A DNA stretch of 64,000 nt from Mycobacterium sp. D16Q13 (GTDB lineage: Bacteria; Actinomycetota; Actinomycetes; Mycobacteriales; Mycobacteriaceae). Below the pieces are notes generated by a model, which was given only the letters and a program-made list of their open reading frames with translations, was not told where the DNA came from and did not search any database. Positions 1 through 7,990 of the stretch are shown here, piece by piece; position 1 is the stretch's first letter, and every line of letters starts with the position of its first letter. The stretch is from positions 1 through 64,000 of the forward strand of contig NZ_MAEW01000011.1 in NCBI RefSeq assembly GCF_002013375.1, given 5' to 3'. The position numbers and the translations under genes are program-made.

Positions 1-21
1 GTTCCTGACGGCCGCCGGCCA

Positions 22-459
22 TCAGACCGTCGGCATACTCAGCTGCGCGAGCAGCGATTTGAGCTTCCCACGCTCCTCGTCTGTCAGAGCGACCGTTACT
101 CGATGCTCCGCGCACGCGACTTCTTGGCGGGCCGTGTCAAGACGCTGCAGCCCTTGCCGGGTGAGGGAGGCGGGTAGCGTCCGGCCCTGATCCGCGGACA
201 TTGGCCGCGTGACAAGCCCCTCGTCCTGAAGCTGCTGCAGCACATCACACATCGCCTGTCTGCTCACGCGCGCCGTACGGGCGAGCTGAGAGTTCGACGA
301 ACCGGGGGCCGCGTGCAGAATCTGCATACAGATGAAGGCCGAGAGGGATAAGCCGAGGGGTTCCAACCCAGCGGCCGCCTGCCGCTGCAATAGTGCCGCG
401 GTGCGAGTGAGTAGATAACCGAGGGGAACCTCCGGTACGCCGTTATCCACCGATGCCAT
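22..459 (-). CDS. MarR-family transcriptional regulator
   Basis: This 145-residue protein has the size and layout of a MarR winged-helix regulator. A helix-turn-helix spans about residues 55-75 (SNSQLARTARVSRQAMCDVL), followed by a wing (residues 80-100) and a C-terminal dimerisation helix. It starts 15 nt after the malonyl transacylase gene on the same strand, so it is probably the last gene of the SnoaL-nitroreductase/transacylase unit. MarR proteins usually sense small phenolic or lipophilic ligands and repress nearby divergent promoters. The obvious candidate target is the palindrome at 2583-2613 between the fusion gene and the ketoreductase. The ligand and target are inferred; the family call is firm. 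Confidence 0.85.
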   Translation of the reverse strand: MASVDNGVPEVPLGYLLTRTAALLQRQAAAGLEPLGLSLSAFICMQILHAAPGSSNSQLARTARVSRQAMCDVLQQLQDEGLVTRPMSADQGRTLPASLTRQGLQRLDTARQEVACAEHRVTVALTDEERGKLKSLLAQLSMPTV

Positions 460-474
460 CGGAGGACCTACTCG

Positions 475-1425
475 TCACGAGGCCAGGCGAGGCCCGATGG
501 ATCCGGACACGTTCTCCCGCTGGGTAAGAGCTTCCCGAACCAACGCGATATTTTCCGGGGCCGATACTTGAATTGATTGTGGCACTGGCTTTTCCCGGCG
601 AGTCAGCCCGCTGAGCGCTCCCTTGCCCAATTCGATGCGAACATCCGCGCGGTACTGGCGAAGCGACTGGGCACAAAGATCCCACCGCACCTGGCGAGTC
701 AGCTGCTGGACCAGCCGGTGTTTGAGATCCAACGGCCCGGTGACGAGTGCCCCGTCAGCGTTCGACAGCAACGGGTGCGGGGCTGTCACCACAGCAGCGC
801 TGTCCAATGCCGCACCGAATTCCGCCTCGGCAGCCGCCATGTAGGGAGAATGGAAGGCTCCAGCCACCTGCAGCAATTTGACCTGGGTGTCGGCCGGCGG
901 GTTGGCCCGCAAGTGATCCAGCTCCTCGAGCCGACCGGCGGCCACCACTTGTCCTGGACCGTTCACATTCGCCACGAACAGGCCCAGCTCCTCCACCGCA
1001 CGGGTCACCTCGCACAAGCCGCCACCGACCACTGCTGCCATGCCCGTGGGTTCATGGTCACAGGCACGGCGCATTGCCAGACCGCGAAGCCTGGCTAGCC
1101 GGACGGCATCTCGCGGGGCGATGGCACCGGCGGCCGCTGCGGCAGCCAGCTCCCCCACGGAATGACCGGCGAAAATCATCCGGTCCGGCAGCCTCAGTTC
1201 GTCGCGAAGGCGCTCGAAAACCAGCAGCGAGGTAGCGACGATAAGCGGCTGAGCTATCGCGGTGTCGGTAATCTCGTCGTTCTCGGCCGCCGAACCATAG
1301 TGGCGCAGGTCAAGATCGGCGGCTTCCGAGAACTCGTCGATCCGGGCGGATCCGGCAGCATCCAGCCAGGGGGTCATCATGCCTTTGCGTTGCGCACCTT
1401 GTCCCGGCATCACCATTGCAAACAT
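475..1425 (-). CDS. Malonyl-CoA:ACP transacylase of the type II PKS cluster
   Basis: A FabD-type acyltransferase of 316 residues that would move malonyl units from CoA to the carrier protein. The oxyanion motif MPGQGAQ is at residues 6-12 and the catalytic serine is in AGHSVGEL (Ser89); a GAFHSPY motif lies further on. An AGGAG lies at 1433-1437. It is 7 nt from the ATG at 1425 but only 1 nt from the ATG at 1431, so 1425 was chosen. The longer open frame back to 1503 would run into the upstream gene. Most type II clusters borrow the transacylase of fatty acid synthesis, so a dedicated copy is notable, particularly because mycobacterial FAS I is a fused enzyme. Confidence 0.9.
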   Translation of the reverse strand: MFAMVMPGQGAQRKGMMTPWLDAAGSARIDEFSEAADLDLRHYGSAAENDEITDTAIAQPLIVATSLLVFERLRDELRLPDRMIFAGHSVGELAAAAAAGAIAPRDAVRLARLRGLAMRRACDHEPTGMAAVVGGGLCEVTRAVEELGLFVANVNGPGQVVAAGRLEELDHLRANPPADTQVKLLQVAGAFHSPYMAAAEAEFGAALDSAAVVTAPHPLLSNADGALVTGPLDLKHRLVQQLTRQVRWDLCAQSLRQYRADVRIELGKGALSGLTRREKPVPQSIQVSAPENIALVREALTQRENVSGSIGPRLAS

Positions 1426-1444
1426 GTTCATGCTCCTGTATCCG

Positions 1445-2509
1445 CTAGACCGAAGTGACGACATCGTCATAGGCGAGGCGAGGGAGCCTCGGGTGCCAGG
1501 CATCGGGCCCGGGCTTGCCGATATTCACCACGACCAGAGATTGGTGGACTCCGTCGGGGAAAAACTCTTGGTCCACGGCATCCGCGTCGAATCCCGTCAT
1601 CGGTCCCGCCGCCAGACCCGCCGCCCGGATACCCAAAATGACGTAGCCAACCTGGATCAACGCATTGGTTCTCGCCGACGCGGCACGCGCCTCCGCTTCC
1701 GCGAAGTAGTCCTTGGCCTCAGGAAGATGCGGGAACTGGGTGGGCAGCTCATCGTGAAAATTCAAGTCGGCAGCCAGAATCGCCACAAGTGGGGCTGCAA
1801 GGGTCTTGGCCTGGTTAGTCCCGAGCAGGTGCTTGACCAGCCGTGACCGTGCTTCACCGGAACGCACCAAGACAATGCGAAGCGGCTGCTGATTCATCGA
1901 TGTCGGCCCAAATTTGATCAGCTCGTAGATGGCTTGCACCCGCTCGTCCGAGACCGGCTCGTCGGTGAAGGTATTGGCGGTGCGGGCCTCACGGAACAGC
2001 AGGTTCTGCGAGGCGGCAGGCAGTGCCAGGCCTTCCTGAGCCGTCAGCTCCGGTTCATGCGCTGTTTCCCCTTGCAGCAGTGGGGAATCACTGTCATATC
2101 TCACATGCCGCGACTTTGTCTGCAACTCGCCGTCGACGCGCACAAGCACATCGTGAACGACACAGCTCGGGTTGGCCTCAGCGGGCTTACCTGGCCTGGT
2201 CTTGATCACCAGGCAATAGACGGTTGAACGAATCTCGTCGGTATCGATGTATTCGAGGTCGATCATGGAGAAGTAGTGCCGCTTCTGCACCGGATCGTGC
2301 TTACCCATCTCACGAAAGTCGTACAGATCGTTGATGATTCCGGCTCTCGTAACGCTGGCGGGTAGCGCGGTGGTGTGGTCGAAAATCGCGTCCTCGGTAA
2401 AGGTGGCCGCATAGCCTTCGATGTCCTGCCCGTCGAGTCGCTGCATCTGTCTGGAGTAGAACTGCTGCACCTCGGTGTAGAGGCTCGTGCTGATGTCAAC
2501 GGTCGTCAC
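1445..2509 (-). CDS. SnoaL-like/nitroreductase fusion protein
   Basis: This 354-residue protein joins two domains. Residues 1 to about 135 look like a SnoaL/NTF2-type fold (FTEDAIFDHTTALPASVTR and RHYFSMIDLEYI segments), a family of polyketide cyclases and hydroxylases. Residues about 150-354 look like an FMN-dependent nitroreductase (LLFREARTANTF, FGPTSMNQQPLRIVLVRSG, LAAGPMTGFDA). The start is the GTG at 2509, with AGGAG at 2516-2520, 6 nt away; the open frame upstream crosses the divergent promoter and is not used. It heads the unit with the transacylase and MarR genes. A cyclisation, hydroxylation or reduction step on the aromatic product is likely, but I know no characterised enzyme with this exact fusion. 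Confidence 0.75.
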   Translation of the reverse strand: MTTVDISTSLYTEVQQFYSRQMQRLDGQDIEGYAATFTEDAIFDHTTALPASVTRAGIINDLYDFREMGKHDPVQKRHYFSMIDLEYIDTDEIRSTVYCLVIKTRPGKPAEANPSCVVHDVLVRVDGELQTKSRHVRYDSDSPLLQGETAHEPELTAQEGLALPAASQNLLFREARTANTFTDEPVSDERVQAIYELIKFGPTSMNQQPLRIVLVRSGEARSRLVKHLLGTNQAKTLAAPLVAILAADLNFHDELPTQFPHLPEAKDYFAEAEARAASARTNALIQVGYVILGIRAAGLAAGPMTGFDADAVDQEFFPDGVHQSLVVVNIGKPGPDAWHPRLPRLAYDDVVTSV

Positions 2510-2582
2510 GGTCGGCTCCTTAGTCTTATCCGCCTGGCCTGGCACTTCGGTGTCGCCAGTTTCCCTAGCGAGGCTCGAATAT

Positions 2583-2613
2583 CGGTCAAGGGCAATACAC
2601 CCGGGCTTGACCG
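2583..2613. promoter_or_regulatory. Palindrome in the divergent fusion/ketoreductase promoter
   Basis: Two 8-bp arms, CGGTCAAG (2583-2590) and CTTGACCG (2606-2613), form a perfect inverted repeat with a 15-nt spacer. Each arm contains an outward-reading TTGACC that could serve as a -35 hexamer, one for each divergent gene. The symmetry and position suggest an operator for a dimeric regulator. The MarR protein encoded at 22-459 is the nearest candidate. Clear -10 boxes are not obvious, so the promoter part is weaker than the palindrome. Confidence 0.45.
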
Positions 2614-2645
2614 GAGCTATAGCGGTGCCGTGCATAGTCACCTTC

Positions 2646-3434
2646 ATGACTTCGACAACGACTCGTAAAGTTGCTCTCATCACCGGCGCGACCAGCGGCA
2701 TGGGTTTGACGATCGCGCAGCATTTGGCGAAACAGGATTTCGCGGTGTTCCTCTGTGCCCGTAGCGAGGAGTCACTCAGCCAAACCATCAAACAACTACA
2801 GGCCGACGGCTATGAGGCTGACGGCGTGACCTGTGACGTTACTGCGCCCGAGCAGATACGCGCTTATGTCACCGCTGCTGTGGATCGCTATGGGCCAGTG
2901 GATATATTGGTCAACAATGCCGGCCGTAACGGCGGCGGAATCACCAAAGACATCACCGACGAACTGTGGTTCGACGTCATCAACACCAATCTCAACAGCG
3001 TTTTCCTGATGACCAAAGCGGCACTCACCACCGGCGGGATGCTCGACCAGGGCTGGGGCCGAATCATCAACATCGCGTCCACCGGCGGCAAGCAGGGTGT
3101 CCTGCACGGCGCACCGTACTCGGCGTCCAAGCACGGGATGGTCGGATTCACCAAGGCATTGGGCCTCGAATTGGCGAAGACCGGTGTGACGGTTAACGCC
3201 GTGTGCCCAGGATTCGTGGAGACGCCGATGGCCGAACGGGTCCGTGAGACCTACGCAACCTTGTGGGGTGTTGATGCCGAGGAAGCCGGCAAGCGGGTCG
3301 CCGCTCGCGTACCCATCGGGCGATACGTGGATACCGAAGAGGTAGCGGCCATGGTCGACTACTTGATTAGCCCCGGCGCCAATGCGGTAACCGCTCAGGC
3401 CCTCAATGTCTGTGGCGGCCTGGGTAACTACTAA
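2646..3434 (+). CDS. ActIII-type polyketide ketoreductase (SDR)
   Basis: A 262-residue short-chain dehydrogenase closely resembling actinorhodin ketoreductase ActIII, which reduces the C9 carbonyl of the nascent octaketide with NADPH. The cofactor motif TGATSGMG is at residues 13-20, and the catalytic residues are Asn115, Ser145, Tyr158 and Lys162. The segments PYSASKHGMVGFTKALGLEL and CPGFVETPMA are the ActIII signature. The PGG motif that helps set stereochemistry in ActIII reads NGG here (95-97). The gene is transcribed away from the rest of the cluster and ends in a 4-bp convergent overlap with the lipocalin-like gene. The ATG at 2646 has little Shine-Dalgarno sequence, but longer frames cross the divergent promoter. 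Confidence 0.9.
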   Translation: MTSTTTRKVALITGATSGMGLTIAQHLAKQDFAVFLCARSEESLSQTIKQLQADGYEADGVTCDVTAPEQIRAYVTAAVDRYGPVDILVNNAGRNGGGITKDITDELWFDVINTNLNSVFLMTKAALTTGGMLDQGWGRIINIASTGGKQGVLHGAPYSASKHGMVGFTKALGLELAKTGVTVNAVCPGFVETPMAERVRETYATLWGVDAEEAGKRVAARVPIGRYVDTEEVAAMVDYLISPGANAVTAQALNVCGGLGNY

Positions 3435-3832
3435 ACCCGCCGCCAGGCAAGGATGCGTCGCTGCTGCTTGCCTCCCTGCTGGAGCACACCGATCAGCGTC
3501 AGCGTATCGCCATCGAAGTCGTACTGACGTGTCTGCACGGTGCCTGCCCAGGCGGGGTTGGAGCACACCACAATCTGATGCAGCACTAGCGGCCCGTCAA
3601 CGTGCCAGTGCCCGGCGTATCCCATGAACGGGACTGCGCCGGGCACTTGTTCACCGCGCATCATGCTGACCGACAACGCACCTTCGGCCCCGTAATAGAG
3701 CAGACCGATCGGCGATTCACCGAGCGGCCCCTCGCTGGTGCCGCCGCTCTCGTCGAGATCGTAATAGGACTCCAGCCGCCACTGCCCCACGAAGTGATCG
3801 GGCCGGACCGGCTCCCCCTCATTGCAGTGCAT
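3431..3832 (-). CDS. Lipocalin-like domain protein
   Basis: A 133-residue protein resembling the Lipocalin_5 family: it opens with DHFVGQWRLESYYDLDESGG, contains PIGLLYYGAEGALSVSMMR and ends with a beta-strand-rich segment (TLTLIGVLQQGGKQQRRILAWRR). There is no signal peptide. Such proteins occur in aromatic polyketide clusters, probably as binding or folding partners, but no reaction is established. It is the last gene of the KS-alpha operon, overlaps the preceding hydrolase gene by 14 nt and converges on the ketoreductase gene. Family call moderate, function unknown. Confidence 0.7.
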   Translation of the reverse strand: MHCNEGEPVRPDHFVGQWRLESYYDLDESGGTSEGPLGESPIGLLYYGAEGALSVSMMRGEQVPGAVPFMGYAGHWHVDGPLVLHQIVVCSNPAWAGTVQTRQYDFDGDTLTLIGVLQQGGKQQRRILAWRRV

Positions 3833-4592
3833 GGGCGGATCCGCTGCGGGCGTGCGCCGTCACCAGGTCGTCAAGGATCGCTGCCAACTCGTCAGGCTTG
3901 GTAATCATGGCGTCATGGCCAGTGTCGAGTTCACGCACTGGCTCCCCTGCTGGTGGATAAGAACGTGGCATCAACTGCCGACGCAGGGACGTCCATGCCT
4001 CACCGCCGCCGGAGCAATGGATGTGCGCCCGCGGGACACTCTCCAGCTGCGCCGGATTACCCAGCCGAAGAACATCGGTGAAAGTGCGTAGGGACTGCGG
4101 GCTCTGCATCGACCGCAGCCAGCTCAGATCGGGCTCGTCGGTCACCCCGTAGCAGCCTTCCACCCCGGGGGGCATACCGGCCACCGGCACACACCAGCCG
4201 TCGCCCTCGGCCTGCGCCGCATCCGCGAAGGCCTGCACGTTGACCGGAAGAATGTCGGCAACGGCCTCGCCGTCGTGCGCGACGAACGTGTCCAGATACA
4301 CCAGAAGGCCTATCCGGGAGGGAATCTGGTCCGCGACGGCCGTGACGACAATGCCTGCGTAGCTGTGCCCCACCAACACGACATCGGTCAGGTCCTCGTC
4401 CACGATCAGCCCGGCGACATCACTCACGTGCGCGTCCAGACCCACATCCGGCCCCAGCTCGGCGGCCCTGTCGCCCAGTCCGGTCAGCGAGGGCGCATAG
4501 ACCTGGTGACCACTTGCCTCCAGAACCGGAGTCAGCCGTTCCCAGCACCACCCTCCATGAAATGCGCCGTGTACCAATACATATGTCGTCAT
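3819..4592 (-). CDS. Alpha/beta hydrolase (esterase-like)
   Basis: A 257-residue hydrolase of the plant-type methylesterase/hydroxynitrile lyase class. The oxyanion region is VLVHGAFHGGWCW (5-17), the nucleophile is Ser77 in VGHSYAG, and a C-terminal His226 lies in LDTGHDAM. In an aromatic polyketide cluster it could release the chain, hydrolyse an ester or aid ring closure; the substrate cannot be told from sequence. It starts 2 nt after the monooxygenase gene and overlaps the lipocalin-like gene, so all three should be co-translated. Confidence 0.85.
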   Translation of the reverse strand: MTTYVLVHGAFHGGWCWERLTPVLEASGHQVYAPSLTGLGDRAAELGPDVGLDAHVSDVAGLIVDEDLTDVVLVGHSYAGIVVTAVADQIPSRIGLLVYLDTFVAHDGEAVADILPVNVQAFADAAQAEGDGWCVPVAGMPPGVEGCYGVTDEPDLSWLRSMQSPQSLRTFTDVLRLGNPAQLESVPRAHIHCSGGGEAWTSLRRQLMPRSYPPAGEPVRELDTGHDAMITKPDELAAILDDLVTAHARSGSAHALQ

Positions 4593-4594
4593 AT

Positions 4595-5833
4595 CTATGC
4601 CTCCATGGATTCTGACTGCGCCCCTACCAGCGGTGGGGGTACGGGTTCAGGCCGCAGGCCTCGGCCTATGACCCGCGCGATAAGCCTGGGCAGCATGGGA
4701 AATGTGCGGATTAGCCGTATGAGGAGCGGCCGCTCGGCGGGCGCACGGCCAGCCGTCGGATAGAGGTCGGCCAGGAGATGTAACTGGGCCCACTGCACTA
4801 TCCGCACCGGATACTCACGTCGGCGTTGCACGCGCGCCAATTGCGCCGTCGACGGCCGGGCTCCGGACGCCAATACCGGGCCCAGTAGGCGAGCCGCGGC
4901 GATGGCATCCTGCACTGCCAGATTGATACCAACACCACCGGCCGGCGACATCGCATGTGCCGCATCACCGATCGCCAGCAGACCCGGCCGGTACCACTGC
5001 CGCAATCGGTCGACGCGCACATCGAGCAGATGAAAGCTGCTCCAATCGCGCAGCTCCGCGGCCAGTCTGTCGGCCAATACCGGATAGATCCGTGCGATCG
5101 CCGCCCGTAGCGCTTCGATGCCATCACGCCGCGTCTGCTCGTAGCCCCCTTTGGGGATCATGTACGCGACTTGCCAATAGTGCTCACGGTTGAGGCAGAC
5201 GATGAAGTAGCCCTTGCCGCTGCGCACCGCCGGAATCAGGTCGCCGGCTTCGCGGCTCACCCGGAACCACAACACATCCATGGGCGCGGTAGAAGCGGCA
5301 AGGTCAAGTGATCCGGTGTTCCGCACGAGTGAACGCCGCCCGTCGGCTGCGATGACCAGTGTGGCCCGGATCTGCAGCGCGCCGTCCGGGCCGTTTGCCC
5401 GCACACCCACCACGTCCTCACCATCGTGGATCAGTTCGGTGGCCTCAACTCGTTGTAAAAGGTGAAATCCCGGGTACCGGCGGGCGGCGGTGGCGATGAA
5501 GTTCAGCACGTCCCATTGCGGCATGAACGCGAGATAGCGGTACTTGCCCGGCAGCGCCCGAAAGTCGGCGAAGAGCAATTGCCCGGAATCGGTTGCTATC
5601 GGCAGTGTTTCAGCCTTGGCGTGGGGCAGCTCGAGAAACTGGTCGATCAGCCCCAGCTCATCCATCGCCTGCAGAGTCGACGGGTGAACAGTATCGCCGC
5701 GGAAGTCACGCAGAAAGTCCGCATGCTTCTCCAGAACAGTGACATCCAGACCGAACCGGGCCAGCACCAGACCGGCCATCAGCCCCGCCGGACCTCCGCC
5801 GATCACGCAGACGTCGACGGCTACGCCAGGCAT
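4595..5833 (-). CDS. FAD-dependent aromatic monooxygenase
   Basis: A 412-residue class A flavoprotein monooxygenase of the p-hydroxybenzoate hydroxylase fold. The FAD dinucleotide motif GGGPAG lies near the N terminus (12-17), the DG motif follows in VIAADGRRSLVR, and the GD motif is GDAAHAMSPAGGVGINLAVQ. Such enzymes hydroxylate or oxygenate aromatic polyketides using NAD(P)H and O2, so this is the main tailoring oxidase visible here. Its ATG overlaps the end of the metallo-beta-lactamase gene by 13 nt. The regiochemistry is unknown. Confidence 0.9.
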   Translation of the reverse strand: MPGVAVDVCVIGGGPAGLMAGLVLARFGLDVTVLEKHADFLRDFRGDTVHPSTLQAMDELGLIDQFLELPHAKAETLPIATDSGQLLFADFRALPGKYRYLAFMPQWDVLNFIATAARRYPGFHLLQRVEATELIHDGEDVVGVRANGPDGALQIRATLVIAADGRRSLVRNTGSLDLAASTAPMDVLWFRVSREAGDLIPAVRSGKGYFIVCLNREHYWQVAYMIPKGGYEQTRRDGIEALRAAIARIYPVLADRLAAELRDWSSFHLLDVRVDRLRQWYRPGLLAIGDAAHAMSPAGGVGINLAVQDAIAAARLLGPVLASGARPSTAQLARVQRRREYPVRIVQWAQLHLLADLYPTAGRAPAERPLLIRLIRTFPMLPRLIARVIGRGLRPEPVPPPLVGAQSESMEA

Positions 5834-6759
5834 TCGGGCACCTGCCCGTCGTTGTAACTGACCATGTCATCGAATGCCGCGATCACGTCAAGGGGTGCCC
5901 CGAACTCACTGTCCCGTGGTGCCGCGCCCTGTTCGGCATAGGCGCGGTACAGGTTGCCCACCAGCCGTTCTGAGTCGATCAGCCCCGCGAACTCGCCCAG
6001 CTCGGCACGGCGTGCGGCCTCGAGCGGTCCAACGCCGTCGGCAGACCCCTCGGCGGCCAGCTGCTGGATCCAGGTCAGATAGGCGGTGGTCTGCGCGAAC
6101 ACCTCGGGCCCCGTCAGCGGGCCATGACCGCACACCACAGTTTCGGCACCCAATTGAGCCAGCTCACCGATGACACGCAACGCACCCTCGACCGAGCCCA
6201 TCAGATTAAAAGGGGTCGCACCCGAGAGCACGATATCCCCGGCGAACAGGATCTTGTCCTGGGGAAGCCACACCACCGCGTCGTTCGTGGTGTGCGCCGG
6301 GCCGAAATGGATCAGCTCCGCTGCGCGGTCGCCGATATGTAGGCGGAGCCGATCGGTGAAGGTGACCGACGGCAACGTGACTCTGACATCACCCCATTCG
6401 ACCTGGGGCCATAGTTGGGTGAGCGCCAGGCCTGCCTCGTCCATCTCTGTCCGGGCGCGCTCGTGGGCGATAATTGTCGCCTGCGGGCCAAACAGGTGAT
6501 TACCGAAGTGATGGTCGCCGTGGAAGTGGGTGTTGACCACGGTGCGGTGCGAGCCCGGAGCCAATCCGTCGACCGCCGCCACCAGCCGCCGGTTACGGCT
6601 CTCCGTGGCCAGGGTGTCGATGACGACCGCGCCGTCCGGGCTCACTACGATTCCCGAGTTACTGAGGCACCAGCCCCCGGGGAGCTGCAGATACGCGTAG
6701 ACACCGTCTGCGATCTCGGTGATCCGGTCGGTGCCCCGTGCCGCCAGCCCGGAGGTCAA
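5821..6759 (-). CDS. Metallo-beta-lactamase-fold polyketide cyclase (ActIV-like)
   Basis: A 312-residue metallo-hydrolase with the zinc motif THFHGDHH (His78, His80, Asp82, His83) and later metal ligands in GPAHTTND and AGDIVLSG. In the act cluster the gene after the aromatase, actIV, encodes a protein of this fold acting as second-ring cyclase and thioesterase; the same position here supports that role. I place the start at the TTG of 6759, because it overlaps the cyclase stop codon as TTGA (translational coupling). The open frame further upstream lies entirely inside the cyclase gene and is not protein-like. Confidence 0.85.
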   Translation of the reverse strand: MTSGLAARGTDRITEIADGVYAYLQLPGGWCLSNSGIVVSPDGAVVIDTLATESRNRRLVAAVDGLAPGSHRTVVNTHFHGDHHFGNHLFGPQATIIAHERARTEMDEAGLALTQLWPQVEWGDVRVTLPSVTFTDRLRLHIGDRAAELIHFGPAHTTNDAVVWLPQDKILFAGDIVLSGATPFNLMGSVEGALRVIGELAQLGAETVVCGHGPLTGPEVFAQTTAYLTWIQQLAAEGSADGVGPLEAARRAELGEFAGLIDSERLVGNLYRAYAEQGAAPRDSEFGAPLDVIAAFDDMVSYNDGQVPECLA

Positions 6760-7709
6760 CTGAGGTTTTCCGCGAGAGACTCTGCCCAGTAACCGGCGTG
6801 GGCGAGGGTCGCTTTGCTGTTGGCACCCAGCGCATTTCGCAGGTACTGCTGTGCGTCGCCGATACCCTGGCCAGCGCCAAGTACCGGCGCTATTGCCGCC
6901 GGGTTGATGGCGACCATATGCCGCGAGGTGGCGACCGCACCGTCTGGACCATCGGTGAACTCCCACACCCCGCTGTGCCCCAGCAGCAGCGCGGGCGGCA
7001 GTTGTTGCTTGTACACAATCTTGTTTGGGCTAAAGCACAGCCGCACCGACCGCGTGGTGTGGCTGCTGCCGTCGCTGGTGACGGTATCCATTTCCATGTC
7101 CTGCACACCGTCTACGGTCTCCACCAGGTTGACCCGGCCAACGTGTGGCAACCGCTTCGGCCACAGGTCACTGCGTTCCACGAATGTGTAGATATCGGCG
7201 GCGCTTCCCGGCAGCTGCACGGTGTCCTCGAATACCTGGATGATTTCCCCGGGCAGATAACCGCATTCGGCCACCAGCCCCAAGGCCGCCAGTTCCTTTT
7301 CGCTGTTGTTGTTGACGGCCGTGATGATGGAGGCCTGCGCGGCATCGTCCCCGGCGACCGTGAAGTGATGGTCCAGCACCACCTTGGTGCGCCCGCCGGG
7401 CAGGCCGGTGAACTTCCAACTACCGCCCATCGAGGTAATGGGCGCCGCGCTGCGCTCCTGAGCGAACTCGACGAGCATGGCCTGCGGGTCAAAGCTCCTC
7501 CGCGAGACCCAATCCCGCACTGCACCATTGACTGTCGCCCAAATGTGGAACCGCTCGCCGGTGTCGCTGTGCTCGAGCAGGTCCACGTACACGGTCGGGC
7601 CGAAGATGACCGGCCACCGGGTCACGTCCGCCACCAGCGAGTAAACCGTCTCCGCGGGGGACGCGATTTCTCGCGAGTGCGTCAAAGTATGTGTCACCTG
7701 GGATGTCAT
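6756..7709 (-). CDS. Didomain polyketide aromatase/cyclase (ActVII-like)
   Basis: This 317-residue protein has two START/Bet v1-like domains, about 1-150 (THSREIASPAETVYSLVADV) and 155-317 (VFEDTVQLPGSAADIYTFVE), each opening with the same motif. That is the layout of ActVII-type didomain aromatase/cyclases, which close and dehydrate the first ring of C9-reduced polyketides. It fits the ActIII-type ketoreductase in the cluster. The start overlaps the ACP stop (ATGA) and its own stop overlaps the next gene, so it sits inside a tightly coupled operon. Confidence 0.9.
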   Translation of the reverse strand: MTSQVTHTLTHSREIASPAETVYSLVADVTRWPVIFGPTVYVDLLEHSDTGERFHIWATVNGAVRDWVSRRSFDPQAMLVEFAQERSAAPITSMGGSWKFTGLPGGRTKVVLDHHFTVAGDDAAQASIITAVNNNSEKELAALGLVAECGYLPGEIIQVFEDTVQLPGSAADIYTFVERSDLWPKRLPHVGRVNLVETVDGVQDMEMDTVTSDGSSHTTRSVRLCFSPNKIVYKQQLPPALLLGHSGVWEFTDGPDGAVATSRHMVAINPAAIAPVLGAGQGIGDAQQYLRNALGANSKATLAHAGYWAESLAENLS

Positions 7710-7963
7710 GCCGCACCGGCCAGCTGAGAGTTGATGACATCCAGCATCTGCTGCGGCGTGGTCAGGTCAGCCAGGTCCTCTTCGGCGATATGCACCCCGT
7801 ACTCCCGCTGCAACCGGGCGGCGGTTTCCATCAGGGCCAACGAGTCGTAACCGAGCTCTTCGAACTCAATCGTCGCGCTCTCGGGACTGATCTCGGTGTC
7901 GTCCTCGCCACCGGCGCAAGCCACCAGGATCTTATGCAGCTGGGCAAGCGTAACTTCGGCCAT
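7706..7963 (-). CDS. Type II PKS acyl carrier protein
   Basis: An 85-residue carrier protein. The phosphopantetheine site is Ser41 in LGYDSLALME, matching the LGxDS pattern. It would hold the growing polyketide on the minimal PKS formed with the two ketosynthase subunits encoded just upstream. Its stop codon overlaps the aromatase start. No phosphopantetheinyl transferase gene is seen in the window, so activation must depend on an enzyme encoded elsewhere. Confidence 0.95.
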   Translation of the reverse strand: MAEVTLAQLHKILVACAGGEDDTEISPESATIEFEELGYDSLALMETAARLQREYGVHIAEEDLADLTTPQQMLDVINSQLAGAA

Positions 7964-7990
7964 TTCTCTCTCCTTCAGTGATTTTCGTGT

